From: Astrocystis sublimbata
Taxonomy: Eukaryota > Ascomycota > Sordariomycetes > Xylariales > Xylariaceae
Direction: 5' to 3'
Length of the DNA: 64,000 nucleotides
Assembly (NCBI GenBank): GCA_022453515.1
Contig: JAJNNY010000031.1
Location: 1 to 64,000, forward strand
Positions 10,814-22,974 of this stretch are shown in pieces; the first letter of the stretch is position 1, and the number at the start of each line of letters is the position of its first letter. Below the pieces are notes generated by a model that was not told the origin of the DNA, did no database searches, and saw only the letters and a program-made list of their open reading frames with translations. Position numbers and translations under genes: made by a program.

Positions 10814-13303
10814 TTACTTGGCACCTTCGGCTTCCGCAGCAGTAGCAGGGACATCGGCTGCAGCCGTAACAGTAGTGTATTCGTCACCCTCTTCTCCCTC
10901 TTCTTCGTCGCGGTGGTGGGTGAGCGAGCGGAAGAGGAAGTCCATGTCTTCGAGCGAGACGCCTTTTGTCTCGGGGTAGAGGAGGAGGATGATCTGCGTA
11001 GATATGCCCAAGTGATCAGAATCAGAAATAAGACGAAATATATGAGGGTGAGTAGGTATGATTAGTAGTATGGGCGGTAGGTGTGCGAGGGGTAGGAGCA
11101 GGAGCAAGAGGGAGAGAGGGGGGAGAGAGACATGCATTATTTCATGAGCTGACTCACAGGAATGCAAATAAAGTTGATCGCCATGAAAAAGAAATAGATG
11201 TTGGACCCGATCGACTCTATGCCTACGGGCCACACCTGCGCCGCCACGATGGACCCTACCGAGCTGCCTGAAGCAGAGAAGCTGAGGCCGCGCGCGCGGA
11301 CTGCGGTTGGGAAGATCTAAGTAGTGGTTTTATTAGTGGTTGATCTGTGAGTTGGGCAGAAGAAGAGGGTAAGGTGACTGAGACAGGCACTAGGTATGGA
11401 TTGGATTGGGATTGGTATGAGAGATGGTGTTTATCTTACCTCCGACCCGTACACCCATGCCGCCGGCCCAAAACCCATGCTATACCCTAGCGCATAGATG
11501 AAGATGCACACGATGCACACGATGTCGGCGGTGCGGTTTGTGTTGCCTGGGTATACTTGGCCTAGAACGCCGTTGATCTTGATTGAGCGGAAGATGACTT
11601 GTTAGTAGGGTATAATATGGGGTCTGGGAATGTGTCTTGGCTATAGATTGATGTGTTGAGGAGGGGGGGGGAGGACATAGAACATACGAGGAGGGCGAAA
11701 CCCATAGCCAATGTCCCCGAAACGAGGGTTGTTCGTCGCCCCAGACGATCGATGAGCAGCATTTCGAGCACCGTCATTCCGATTTTCAGAGTTGACTAGT
11801 TTGGATATTAGAATTGACTTGATTTGTTACGAGAGTTTTTTCTTTTGGGGAGGGGGGGGTTCAATAGAAAGCCACTTTATGACTAGAGACGAAAGACTTA
11901 CCTCGATACCGCCAGCTAGTAGCGCAATACGTGTCGACAATCCGAGCTTCTCGAGGAGTGTTGGGAGGTAGTACTTCATCGCGGCAGCACCACACTACGG
12001 ACAGGAGACACTACAATTAGACATCGTCACTCTACGTGGGATGTGATGAAGTATTCCTCACTTACCATTTGCGCCATGAACTGTAGCAGGGATGCACGCC
12101 AAAGCCGACTGAACAAATTCGCATCACGGAATAGCGAAAGCCAGCTCGCCTCCGACCCCCTATACTCCTCGACGTCGTCGCATATGCGCGAAAGCTCGAG
12201 GTGGATCTGCTCGTTGGTGAAGCTATCCTCCCGCAGCCAGTGCAGGGACACTAGGGCCTTTTCGTGGTAACCGTGTTCTACCAACCATCGAGGCCTAGAG
12301 ATACATTGTTTCGTTTAGTAAAAGCACTGCTTTAGAAGTTTCTGAGTAAGACTTAGAAGCACCGGAGTTGGCGACTTACGATTCGGGAAGAAACGGTAAA
12401 CCGATGCCGAAGATAGCGCTAGGGATCAGATTGATAGCAAGCGAGAAGCGCCACGAGATATATTCGCCGTATGGCGTGGTGCTCCAAAACGTCATGCCGT
12501 ATCCGACCCTATAAGTCGGGTCAGTCAGTCGCTTCAATTCTGTTGCTCTCCACAATGCCTGGTCCGGGCTCATCACATACCAGAAGCCAGTCGCCAATCC
12601 TACGACGAACCCGACATGATTTAGGACAACATATTTTCCTCGTTCGCCGGCCGGGGCTACTTCACTGTTCATGACTCTCTTAGCGACTTGCACTGCTGCT
12701 AATGAGTTCTGGACAGTAGGGGAGCAAACCTCTGATAAAGCGGTACAGCACTAGAAACCATGCCAATACCAATCCCTGAGATGATGCGTCCTGCTATCAT
12801 CATCGAGTATGCCCCTGGGCCACTAGCGCCCGACTCAAACGCGATGCCCACGGCGACGATGGCGATGCCGACAAGCGCTGCATAGCGGCGTCCCAAGCGG
12901 TCGCTGGCGGGATGGGAGATGAAGATGTAGCTCGCCCAAGTACCGAGATAGTATATGGAGGTGATGACGCCTCTTTGCGCGGGCCCGGGATAGCCCATGG
13001 TCTGCCGGAAGCCCGGGTTCACGAACACGGATGAGAGGACGCCGACATTGTAGCTGGATTTTGAGCGAGGGTGTTAGTAAGAGTATGTGATTCATATAGT
13101 CTTGACTCTTGCTGTAAGGGCTTGTAAGTCGTTGTTGGTGCGACTTGACTGCTAATAATGGCGGATGTACGTGAGGTTATGATACATCCCCCGCAATGCG
13201 TGTAAGTGTGTGAAATAAAAACTTACCCCCAAACAAAAGACCCAAGCGCAAAGAATAGGCACAGGAGGTGAAGTCGAAGGACCGCCTTACTCAACCGCTT
13301 CAT
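10814..13303 (-). CDS. MFS sugar transporter (12-TM, sugar porter family)
   Basis: Plasma-membrane proton/sugar symporter type. I resolve nine exons: 13303-13227, 13053-12730, 12664-12380, 12294-12066, 11994-11902, 11795-11688, 11577-11440, 11316-11158 and 10993-10814, giving 530 aa. Signature blocks of the family are present in order: SDRLGRRYAALVG after TM2, GRIISGIGIGMVS, the PLYQSEVAP motif, FLPESPRWLVEHGY before the central loop, DRLGRRTTL, IFPTAVRARG and the C-terminal PETKGVSLEDMD. The N-terminus is short (MKRLSKAVLRLHLL) and the tail is acidic and Ala-rich. It is divergent from the MFS gene at 14179 across 875 bp. Substrate cannot be told from the sequence; hexose, pentose and quinate carriers share these motifs. 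Confidence 0.92.
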
Positions 13304-14178
13304 CGTCACACTGTCGGCTTACAACTTCAACTTTTGAGACCTCAAAGATATCCACGTCTCGGGTACAGACTCTGATTCAGAGTCTCATGAAATGCGTCGA
13401 AACGCAACACTTTGCGTGAAAATTGGTGTTTGTCCTCCGCTGGCCAGGTGTTGGTTGGCGCTGCCAAGGTTATATTGCAACGAGATGTCGAGTTTTCTGT
13501 ACGATGCGCCTACGGCAGTCGGTCTCGCTCGTGTGTTCCCGTCCCCGCATATGCTGTCGCTGCTATTGCATTGGCCACGCTACACGGTACTACCCGCAAT
13601 GGCGGACATCAGATGTCGAGGTGCTTATGTGCGTCGTATATTACTCATTAGTGTTTTTGTCGATCTTGTCCTTTCCACGCCTTCAATCGACCACATTCCA
13701 AACATGTGTTGCTCGTAAATACGAGCGGCCAAGGTGCGATTGGACGCGAGCTGGAAAACACAAGAAAAATAGAGTGCCGGGTAAATTGATGGCGACACCC
13801 TCGGCACCACCCGATTCGTCACTGTATAGGTGTCGTGTCTACTCACGTCGTCGCCCAGAATCAGTTGGAAGTCGCAATTTATTTTGCGGATCTTGGCGCA
13901 CCGGAAGATGTCGCCCAGCATATGATTGAAGAGTGGATAGATATGCAGAAACCGGAGCGGCTGTTCAGTGCAGCTTTATTCAAGGTGAGAGGGTCTTGGT
14001 TCATTGAAGCTTCTACTAGCAATCCTCTGCATCGAGCTTTCCGTTGTTATCTTTTTACGAGTCAGAGGTACTTGCCAAGATCTGAAGTCGAGTGAAGCCG
14101 GAATGATAATCACAAAACGTCGAACAATTTCATTTCTAGACTGCGACGTATAGGCGTCTTGAAGGAGAGGCCCTAGGA
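13304..14178. promoter_or_regulatory. Divergent promoter region between two MFS transporter genes
   Basis: 875 bp between start codons pointing away from each other. Several frames are open (for example 13423-13929 plus) but they are Arg/Cys-rich with no family character, so I treat the block as non-coding. I saw no convincing TATA box or operator. Confidence 0.4.
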
Positions 14179-15968
14179 ATGTCGGGCCCTTCGAGTCGCA
14201 ACGGATTCAGCATGGCTCGAAGTGTAGCCGAAGGGGAAGACGCGCCGGCTCCTTTGACCGGTAAGTATGCCTAGGTTACGAATCGACCATGTTACAAGAG
14301 ATCTCTCAAAGTAGTGCAATCTAGGATGGGACTAATGACTTGAAATGTATAGTCGCCAATGCTTCCGAACCTCCTGAAGCCACCAGTGCTGAAAAAGCAG
14401 CAGCCGATGTCCGTTGGCGAGACCTCCCAAACAAAGACCAGCTCTTCATACTTGCCCTATGTCGACTTTCCGAGCCCTTGTCCAATGTCTGTCTCCTACC
14501 ATACATATTCTACCTCGTGCGCTCGGTGTTGCCTGCGTCGGATGACGATACTTCTTCGACCGACAGCTCAGCCGCTCGTGTCTCCGAATACTCAGGCCTA
14601 TTACTCGCGGCATTCCCTCTGGCACAATGTGTCATCAGTCTCCCATGGGGTCGCTTCTCCGACAAACACGGGAGGAGGTTTTCTATATTGGGGGGCCTGC
14701 TCATCTCCGTTATCGCGAACATCGGTTTCGGGCTTTCTAAATCGTTTGCGACGTTGCTGTTTTGGAGAATCCTCGCGGGGCTGGCGAACGGCAATGTCAG
14801 CATCATGAGAACCGTGACGGCGGAGGTTGTGAGAGAGCGGAAGTTCCAGACGAAGGCTTTCTTGCTCTTACCACTAGTGTTCAATTCTGGCATGGTGTTA
14901 AGCCTGGCGCTGGGAGGCTTACTCGCGGAGCCAGCGGTAAACATACCGGCGTTATTCGGGCCAGAGGGTGCCTTTAATTGGGAAGGCAACCCCGAAGGTG
15001 TTAAATGGACCCTTGAGTATCCATATGCGCTGCCAGCGCTGCTCAACGCGTTTCTCCTGGGTATAGCGCTGCTTCTCGCCGTTTTGGGATTGAACGAGAC
15101 TCTCCCGGGAAAAGAAGACCATCGTGATTGGGGACTTCGATTTGGGGCTTATGCTCGGCGGATTGCACTGCGCTTATGGCGCAAAGACTGGGAATGCCAC
15201 AAGTACATGAAGATGACTGATATCGATGAGGCCTTTTCCATGAACGAAAGCGAACTAGGTGTCGAGAAACCAGCGAAGCCATCAACCGCCGTGACTAGCC
15301 CTATAAAACCCCCTTTCCGCGGAATATGGACACGAAAAGTCGTTTCAGCACTGATATCCTTCGGCCTTTTACCCCTACACAACTCAGCCTTCATGCACAT
15401 CTTCCCCGTATACCTAAGTAGTCCCCCGGCAAACAATAGCGAAGCGACATTCTTCACATTCTCAGGCGGCCTCGGTCTACGCTCCGCGACAATCGGACTC
15501 TGGCTTTCTGGTTTTGGCATTGGCGGTATCCTCCTTCAGCTCTTCATCTACCCTAGACTTCAGAGTCGCATTGGCACTCGGGGCGTATTTCGCATCGCAT
15601 TGTTCATCTTCCCAGTCACGTACCTGGCCGCACCGTATCTCTCCCTGCTGACGGGCGATTCGGGCGCGCGGTGGGTATTTCTGGGCGCCGTCGTCTGTGC
15701 GCAGATCATGGCGCGCACGATGGCGATTCCGAGTACGGTGATATTGCTGACTGAGGCCGCTCCTTCGAAGACAGTTCTGGGCACGGTTCATGGCGCGGGG
15801 AATATGCTGGCTAGTCTTGCGCGCGCAGCTGGCCCAAGTGTTGGAGGATACGTGTTCGCGATCGGCGTCGAGGAAGGTGTCGTTGGACTTGTATGGTGGT
15901 TATACTTGGTTGGCGTTTCTGTGTGCGCTCTAGCATGGTCCTATTCTACAGATCGTAGGAGGAATTGA
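14179..15968 (+). CDS. MFS transporter, DHA1/ZIFL-like multidrug type
   Basis: Two exons, 14179-14260 and 14353-15968, joined by a 92-nt GTAAGT...TAG intron, encode 565 aa. The cytoplasmic N-terminus is followed by TM1 (NVCLLPYIFYLV) and the MFS motif A in loop 2-3: PWGRFSDKHGRRFSILGG. The block ILAGLANGNVSIMRTVTAEV after TM4 is the variant seen in fungal DHA1/ZIFL-type carriers. A large central loop (about residues 270-335) and six more hydrophobic segments follow. It probably exports small organic molecules or drugs by proton antiport; the substrate is unknown. Its first exon encodes only 27 residues. Confidence 0.85.
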
Positions 15969-16184
15969 TACATTCGTAGTTTGAATAGTATACTGGTCTC
16001 GGACGATGATTTCTATCCGTAACACAAACTCCAGGACCAGGTTCATCATTGTGTTCACTGACGTTTCAATTGGCAATACAGTATCTTTCTTGAATTAATC
16101 CGTAGGAATCATTTTATCACACACACACAGAATATGTTCTTGTATGGCATTCAAGCTTCTAGATCCAGTATATCCCATCATATC

Positions 16185-17921
16185 TTATCCCGTGAAGAGT
16201 TCGATGCAGTCTAGGATCTGTTGACTTATTAGCAGACACTCTCACAAGAAAGACGATAGCAATGTATATCACTTACCAGATTCGGGTTCAAGAAGGTACT
16301 GCCGCTGCTGCCCGATATGGAAGAGACAGTGATGGTATTGGACCCAGCTACCAGAGTGCCCGACGGGATGTTGACATCATACACCTCGCCATACCCGCGG
16401 TAGGCGCCACGCGTGACTCCGCGACTATCGATCTTCTTGGGAGCCGCAGGGCTAGGGCCAGTCCAGTTGTTTACTTTTGCCTGCGGTCGCGAGCCAGCGA
16501 AAGACAAGGTGGTAGCGATGCGGAGGGTCGCCGCACCCGGGGCGGAGTCGAGGTTGAACTTGATAGTCACGGGGTTGTTCACGTTCTGGAAGAGCGCCAT
16601 TGGGAACTGACCCACGGAGGACGAGCCAATCGTGTATGTGACGGGTCTCCAGGCAGTCATTCGGCTGTCGGAAGGGTGCATGCGGAGAAACTTGTCGGCG
16701 TTCAAGAACCCTGTTGGTTGCCCGTCGTACTCGCCAATCTTCCAAAGGGAGTTGTGATTCGCCAGGGTACTCGCGATGTCCTTGGACGTAGTTCCGCCCG
16801 CACTGACGCGGACTCCCTCAGCAGTCGCTACCTTGAACTCGCCTTGGTACAGTACCATTGTGTAGGTGCCTGTCTTCATTGGTGGCGATTTGAACGCGCC
16901 TCCGTTAGACGCGACGGCCCAGTACTGCGCAGCGGAGTTGTACCAGTGGACGACGGTTTGTAAGTTGCTAGGAATCCCCGAGGCGGTACCAGATACGTAG
17001 CCACGAGCCGAGGTCGGAACGAAGCCTTTGATGTCGAGCTCACCGAAAAAGGAGGTGTCGGCGTTCTTGACGGAGGGTATACCAGATCGGGAGAAGACCA
17101 TCATGTACGGCCCGTGCAGTACATTGGTACGGTATGCTTCGGTCTGCACGTGTCCGCTGTTCATGTACCAGTACAGGTTCGTGTCGCTGCCGGCATTATT
17201 TGACTCGATATCGCGGAAGAAGGGACCGCCCGAAGACGATTCAGGTTGAGGTGCAAGCATGCACACATGAATTTGATCCGACCCGCCGTATACACATTGC
17301 GCATCCTTGTCGATGAACCGTGTGCTGGAGTAGAACTTCGACCGCGTCTGCCCGCCTACGACGAACACGTCAGACCCTTCGACCGTGGAGCTAGAGCCTC
17401 CTGTTGTTGATGCACTGCCGTACGGATGCTCGCTGGGCAGCTTCGATGACTGAAGACGAGCGATAAAGCGCAGCTCGCCGATGCTTGGCTCCGCTGTGAT
17501 GTAAGTGCCCATGAAAATCGTGCTATCGCCACTCTTGACTACTATGTATTGCGTGAGGGTCGGTGTCGTACAAGTGACCTTCACATATTCTATGTGCAAA
17601 ATTTTTAACGTTAGTTCATTTTGTATCCTGGAGATGAACGGGTTCTTTATCTAAAAAAAACTTACTCCCGCTAATTGTTGTCGCGCTCACCGTAGCGGAA
17701 CCGAGGCCGGACGAGATATGGGTGCCTTTGCTGCCTTGAAGCTCCTGGTTGCGATACTTGATGGAGGTGATATCGCAGCTCGAGCCGCTGACGGTGAAGA
17801 CAAGAGGCTCCGAGGACCCGGCGTCTACGACATAGTTATTGCCAGATTTGGTGAAGCCGAAAGCAGCAGACACCGAAGAGACAAAACTGAGCGTCGTAAC
17901 GAGAAACAGTGGCAACAGCAT
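16185..17921 (-). CDS. Secreted rhamnogalacturonan lyase, polysaccharide lyase family 4
   Basis: This enzyme cleaves the rhamnogalacturonan-I backbone of pectin by beta-elimination outside the cell. Exons 17921-17666, 17589-16277 and 16217-16185 give 533 aa. A signal peptide ([19 protein letters not shown]) precedes [14 protein letters not shown], the usual start of the catalytic beta-domain. The middle has the FN3-like domain block ([19 protein letters not shown]) and the end has the carbohydrate-binding-like domain ([16 protein letters not shown]). Intron 2 hides the true C-terminus: reading through it gives a false tail, while splicing gives [10 protein letters not shown], matching the ending I know for this family. 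It is divergent from the HNH-like gene at 19101. Confidence 0.9.
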
Positions 17922-19100
17922 CGTGATAATTACTTGACGACCTACTCCCTAGAAAACAATAATATTGTAATTGCTAAACACTTCCAGGTAGAGTGAAAAC
18001 AATATAAAATCCACCCCATTATATAGGTACGTGAGGGGCCAGCATCCAAGGCGCGCCTTCGACAGAGATTCCATTGCAGTAATGCGCGTTAGCTAGATTG
18101 AGTAAATTCAGGCACGAGCCCGAGCGCATCGACAAAAGCAGAAAAGACGGAAGTTGCTCAGCGCAGAGTGTCGCAAAATGCCCAGAGTTCGGGTAAGCTA
18201 CAGCCGAGAGAAAGGGGGGCCCTCTATTGGTGGATTCACTCAGCTCAACTTAGGTGAGAAGTACTACCCGGATCAGAATTTAATAAATGGAACCGACGAT
18301 GAATGTGTCCAGCTATTGAAATTCTATCAAATTTGAGATTTTAATTGATCGGGCGCTTACCACTCTGCTGGGTTTCCTGGAAACGTCAAAGCACATTCCA
18401 GGTATTATCATAGCTATTGAAAAGAGGCATAAAGTGCTACGCAGATTCTTAGTATCATGGTGGCAAACTCAGTAACGGTGATAACGTAATCGGGCATTAT
18501 GGTGCGAGTTGCATCTTCCGGTCCAGGACTCCTTGAAGCCAAGGCGCGACTTACTTGACATTGCAGTTAACTCTTTCCAAAGTTTAATAGCCAGATGTAA
18601 GGTAACAGCCACGTCTCCCACTGCACATTGACGTAAGTTCCCTTCGACCAAGGCTAAGAATCTAGCTTTAGAGGACCTTTCGGGGCACCCAAAATGGTCC
18701 TGAACGGCCCCGGGGGAATGTAACATATGGTTCTTAAGGTGCTAACGCTTACGAATGTAATAAATTGGTTATGTTTTGGAATTATAAATAAAGAGATTTA
18801 ACGGGATATTGAAAAGTTATCTGTAAAGTAAAAAGTCGTTGATAATATCTGATTTTCACTCTGAATCTACATTGCAGTTGGATTAATGCAACCGGGTACA
18901 CAGATGCTATGCAGTTGTAAACTTTGGACACGAGAAATAATAAACTTTAATCTTGGGCGTTACGTATATACATACGCATGAATATATTATCTCTGGCACA
19001 GTTGCCCTTTTGCTCAACCAAATCCTCCCTTTCGCATTTTCCCACTTTCCCACTCGTATATCTTAAGCCCGATTTCACTGCGTGAATTACCACAGCTAAA
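17922..19100. promoter_or_regulatory. Divergent intergenic region, no supported gene
   Basis: 1.18 kb between the PL4 lyase and the HNH-like gene start codons. The part next to the lyase has a TATATAGG-like word (about 18020) and a CAAT-type context. Short frames (18154-18336, 18469-18726) have no family character. Confidence 0.35.
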
Positions 19101-20318
19101 ATGCAGCACAACACGGATACATGTCCAATTAACAAATGGAACTTGCACCATCAGTTTCAGGTCATACAACGGAAAATCGAGACCGTTGATCGCACATTTG
19201 AGACAAAGCAAACTGCGTTGAAAATACTCAAGTAATTACTACCTTAGTAGTTTGTGTCGTCAAGGATATGTTGAGTAGGGAGAGAATAACTAACTCTCAC
19301 CTGCAACAGGGATGGCTATCGAGACAAATCACTCAATATTGAATTTCTCCGTTACCAAATTGAAGTCAAACGCCTAGAGGGCGAGATTACAAATTTGAAT
19401 ATTGAAAAAGTCCGGCTGCGTACATCGACACATCTGCTTGCAGCCAAAGAAGTTGGTGAAGCAAAATGTGCCCATATTGAAGATTGGAAATACATCGACG
19501 GACTGATCGCGCAATTCTTGTCGCCTAAGTCAACCTTTACGCCAATACATCCTAAGCGTACCCAGGAGCGGAAAGTCCACTGGCAGAAGGCTCTTATCGA
19601 AGCCTACGGCGCACAAGAGGTTGGCAGCGAAAGGATCTGGTGCCCCATCTCCCAAAGCTGGCAACCTCCACACCTTATGTCACACGCTCAAATTGTTGGG
19701 GACAGGGTAACTGAGCTGGTAGCAGCACGCCTGTTTGGACCTCCAGGTCCTTGGAAGGGCCATCTGTGGAATACGAGAAACGGCATACCGGTTTTTCATG
19801 CATATCAGAAAATGCTAGAGGACGGAAGCATAGCTATAGTCCCAAAACATGGGAGCTCAGACCTACAGGTGATCGTGCTAAAGGATTCCGAACGTAGGAG
19901 AGATATGGACCCTGAGGGTCAACACGATCAGGTTCCCACAGGTTCAGCTCTTCATGGACGGACCCTTGAATTCCTGAATAACTATCGCCCGGGCATGAGA
20001 TACCTACACTTTCAGTTCGCGATGAGCCTGCTGCGTGAGCAGAGGCTCGAGGCGGATGGTTGGTGGCGACGTCAATTCGGAGACATCTGGTCGCTTTCGA
20101 ACCGTCCAAAATGGGTGTGCGAAGCCCTTCTGAGGAAATTTGCCATTAGAATTGGACATTTTTCTCTAGAGGAAGCGCTCGAGTTCAGTGGTGGCAGTCC
20201 AAGAATCCGACCCAAAGACTCAAAATGCGGAGAAGATGATGATGATGACGACGAGGTGTTCCTCTCAATCGTGCAACACATCTACCAAGTTCAGGCACTT
20301 GGTACAAAGATTAATTGA
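19101..20318 (+). CDS. Fungal HNH-nuclease-like protein with N-terminal coiled coil
   Basis: Exons 19101-19231 and 19310-20318 (78-nt intron, CTAAC branch, CAACAG acceptor) give 379 aa. Residues about 10-90 are charged and helical (coiled-coil-like). The core resembles the fungal HNH-like domain: W-C-P near residue 154-156, a SHAQ block with His at about 169 where the family usually has AAH, the asparagine in NTRNGIP (about 201), and FHAYQKMLEDGSIAIVP, with His at about 207. The following GRTLEFLNNYRPGMRYLHF and LRRQ-like helices are also typical. An acidic run (EDDDDDDE) lies near the end. Such proteins are common and expanded in Pezizomycotina; nuclease activity is inferred from the fold, not shown. 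Confidence 0.75.
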
Positions 20319-22974
20319 AAAATTACACGCATCGTTGATGATGGGGTTCTATGACGCAACAGTCAAGTGCCTGCATGGCCCTGGGCCCTTCTTATGTAAG
20401 GGGGCGACTTCACACCGAGGTTGCAGTTCAAAGTAGGGAAGGCGGTGCTGTTGGGTCCAGGGCGATAGGCAGGCTCAAGGGGTTGGAAAGGGAGGAAAGG
20501 AGAATCATTCTGGATAGTGCTATTGACAGTTTGATAATTTTTGAATTCAGCATGGGCAGCTCGCTGAGCCCTAATCCGGGTGGCCGACTTCCCGTGGCGC
20601 ATAGCTAAGTCTCAAATAGATTATCATTATACCTTAACAAACAACTGCACCATAATTATGCGGCTCTCTTTGAAGTCTTGATCGAATCCTATGCCATGCG
20701 AGACCACGCTGCTAAATTCATGTGGTTAGCAAGGTTGTAACACTACTAGCGACGCCACGATACTACTGTCCTTAAAAGGTAAATATAGCTTCTCCCAGCC
20801 TGCATGGGGTAGTAATCACAACGAGCTCCCGCCCACAGCAGTCGGAAAGATATTGATTGACACAGACAGCTCATTCGAAGTTCGACGGAGGGGTTGATTA
20901 TCACTTGCTGGACTGGGTTTAAACCAATAAAATATCTTTCAATTGTCTGATTGATCAAATGCGCAAAAGTCATTCCAGTGAAATGTATGCGTCATATGAG
21001 ATCAGAAGCTTAGATACCTCCATGACTGATACCCATGCAACATGATGTGCATCAGCGGCACAGCTCTCAGCTGCATCCACATACAGTACGAACCAACCCA
21101 GTCTTGAGGTTACTTGATCCTCCGGACCCCGGATGCCCGGGCTAGCAGCTAAGGCAACTTACACTTTGTACTATAGCACTTTCGGCACTTAAGAGTCGAG
21201 ATATATCAACGTGCCGCGCCTCAACGCAACCCAAGCATACAGCTCTGGCTAGGGGAATCGGACAGAAGCTCGGAGTAGTTAGGAAGTGTAGTATTGGTGA
21301 CTTCATGTGCCGTGGGGAGGCATAGTTATAATTATCTTTACATACCTAGGTAGTAAGTAAGTACGCCCGCCTTCAAAGTGGCGAGCCTCACTCGCGAGCC
21401 TGAATGTGCCGATTTTACAAATGCGAAGATGCACAACGTAGTAAGTAAGACGACTTCAACTTCAACTTCAACCCCCAATCGGAATTACGGAGTAACCCAG
21501 TCGTTCATCAAGTGCCCTCCTCTTCCTCCTGCCCCTCTAAGTCCCGGAACCGAACGCGGCCCACAAGATCGGCAGCCAGATTTTAGCTGCTTCAGGAACC
21601 AGATGGCAGGGCTCCAAAGAGGATAGTCGAGGATAGTTGCGCGATCCCGCTCGCTAGTTCTGCCTCGGCCGCTCTGAATGGTGGGGATGCAGCGTCCACT
21701 TAGATCGATCTCCGCAGAATAAGCTACCCCCAGTCCGGTAAGTAAATTCAACGTGGCTTGGGACTCGGAGAGTCGGAGTCGCAGAGCCAAAGATTCAACC
21801 TTGAACATCTGACCATCTATTTGTCTACTTTGGAAACATCTGATCTCCTGCCAAATATAGAGAGGAACTGCCGGAAAAATTATTATGTCATTCGATATAT
21901 GGCGCAAGACCCAAAGAAAGGTTCATTGTAAGTCAACAAGAAGGTGTTAGTAAATCGAGCACCACCAACCAACAAACCCCTGCTCTATCCAGGGGATCGG
22001 CCCGCTCTGCTCTGCTTGTTCTGCTCTGTCATGCCATCCACCCAATCCACCTACTCCTCTCAGCTAAGGCTAGCAGCTTAGTACCTAGCTCGGCGAGTAG
22101 GTTGGTGCAACTCTGCATGGTCCGCAAGGATCGTACTACACAACGAAACCCCTTAACTTCGCTCACCCACTCACTCGACATCCAATTCTTGCATGAGCTT
22201 ACAGTAAATGAGATTTGAAGCCCCCAATGGCACTTACTTACACTCTTCTCGCCCACTGGGCCTCCAGCCTCCGATAGGCAAGGCAACTAATACCAGGTGC
22301 TAACCATGCCTTTCCTCTATTGACCGAATTGATTGAGGCTGAGCGCGCGCCTCAAGCCCAGCGACCAGCGCGATGCAACCTTCTACCTACTGCACTCTAC
22401 TAATAAACTCGAGAAACTTACTTATTCTCCCTTCCCTTCCCTGAATGAAAGATATGCAAATGCAGGCTCGGTGACACCTGGGGGCGGATAACTAACTACC
22501 TACGGTTGCTAGGATGCCCGCCAGGGTAGTGTGCTCGGCGGGGCGCTCGAAAAGTTATAATTAGAGATCCATCGTGGATATGGGCCGGAGATGGGCAAGG
22601 TTCTTGTACGAAAGTGGCAGGAATCAACGTCACATCAGATCCTAGACACCATGTAGCCGTTTCAATGTTTCACGTAATTAATTGAACGGGCATTGTGAGC
22701 GAGTTTGAACAGAGCCTTACATCAGGTAAACTCGCTAGGAACGGAACTACCGAGTGAGTGAGTCGCTCATCTCTCCGCCCATCTCACATCATCGTCACCA
22801 GAGGGATATTCCCAATTCCCGACTCTACTATATAACATCGGCGTGCATCCTCGTGTTATTCTCTCTTTTCGCTCCTCATCCACCACCGACTTCACTCACT
22901 TCCCCCCCCCCCCCCCTCCCCACTTCCTTCTTCACTTCTCGAGCCAACAAGTGAAGTGATCCAAGACAGTCAAC
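20319..22974. other. 2.65-kb intergenic region, no supported gene
   Basis: No frame has coding character on either strand. It holds TACCTAGGTA-type words (about 21343-21352), a CTTCAA triplicate (about 21453-21472) and, just upstream of the glucanase gene, a CT-rich tract ending in a run of about 16 Cs (about 22900-22918). The last 200 bp, pyrimidine-rich, is the likely core promoter of the next gene. Confidence 0.45.

Noticed and set aside
13423..13929. 168-codon plus-strand frame between the two MFS genes
   Set aside because: Arg/Cys-rich, no start context, no homology pattern; it fits chance in a divergent promoter.
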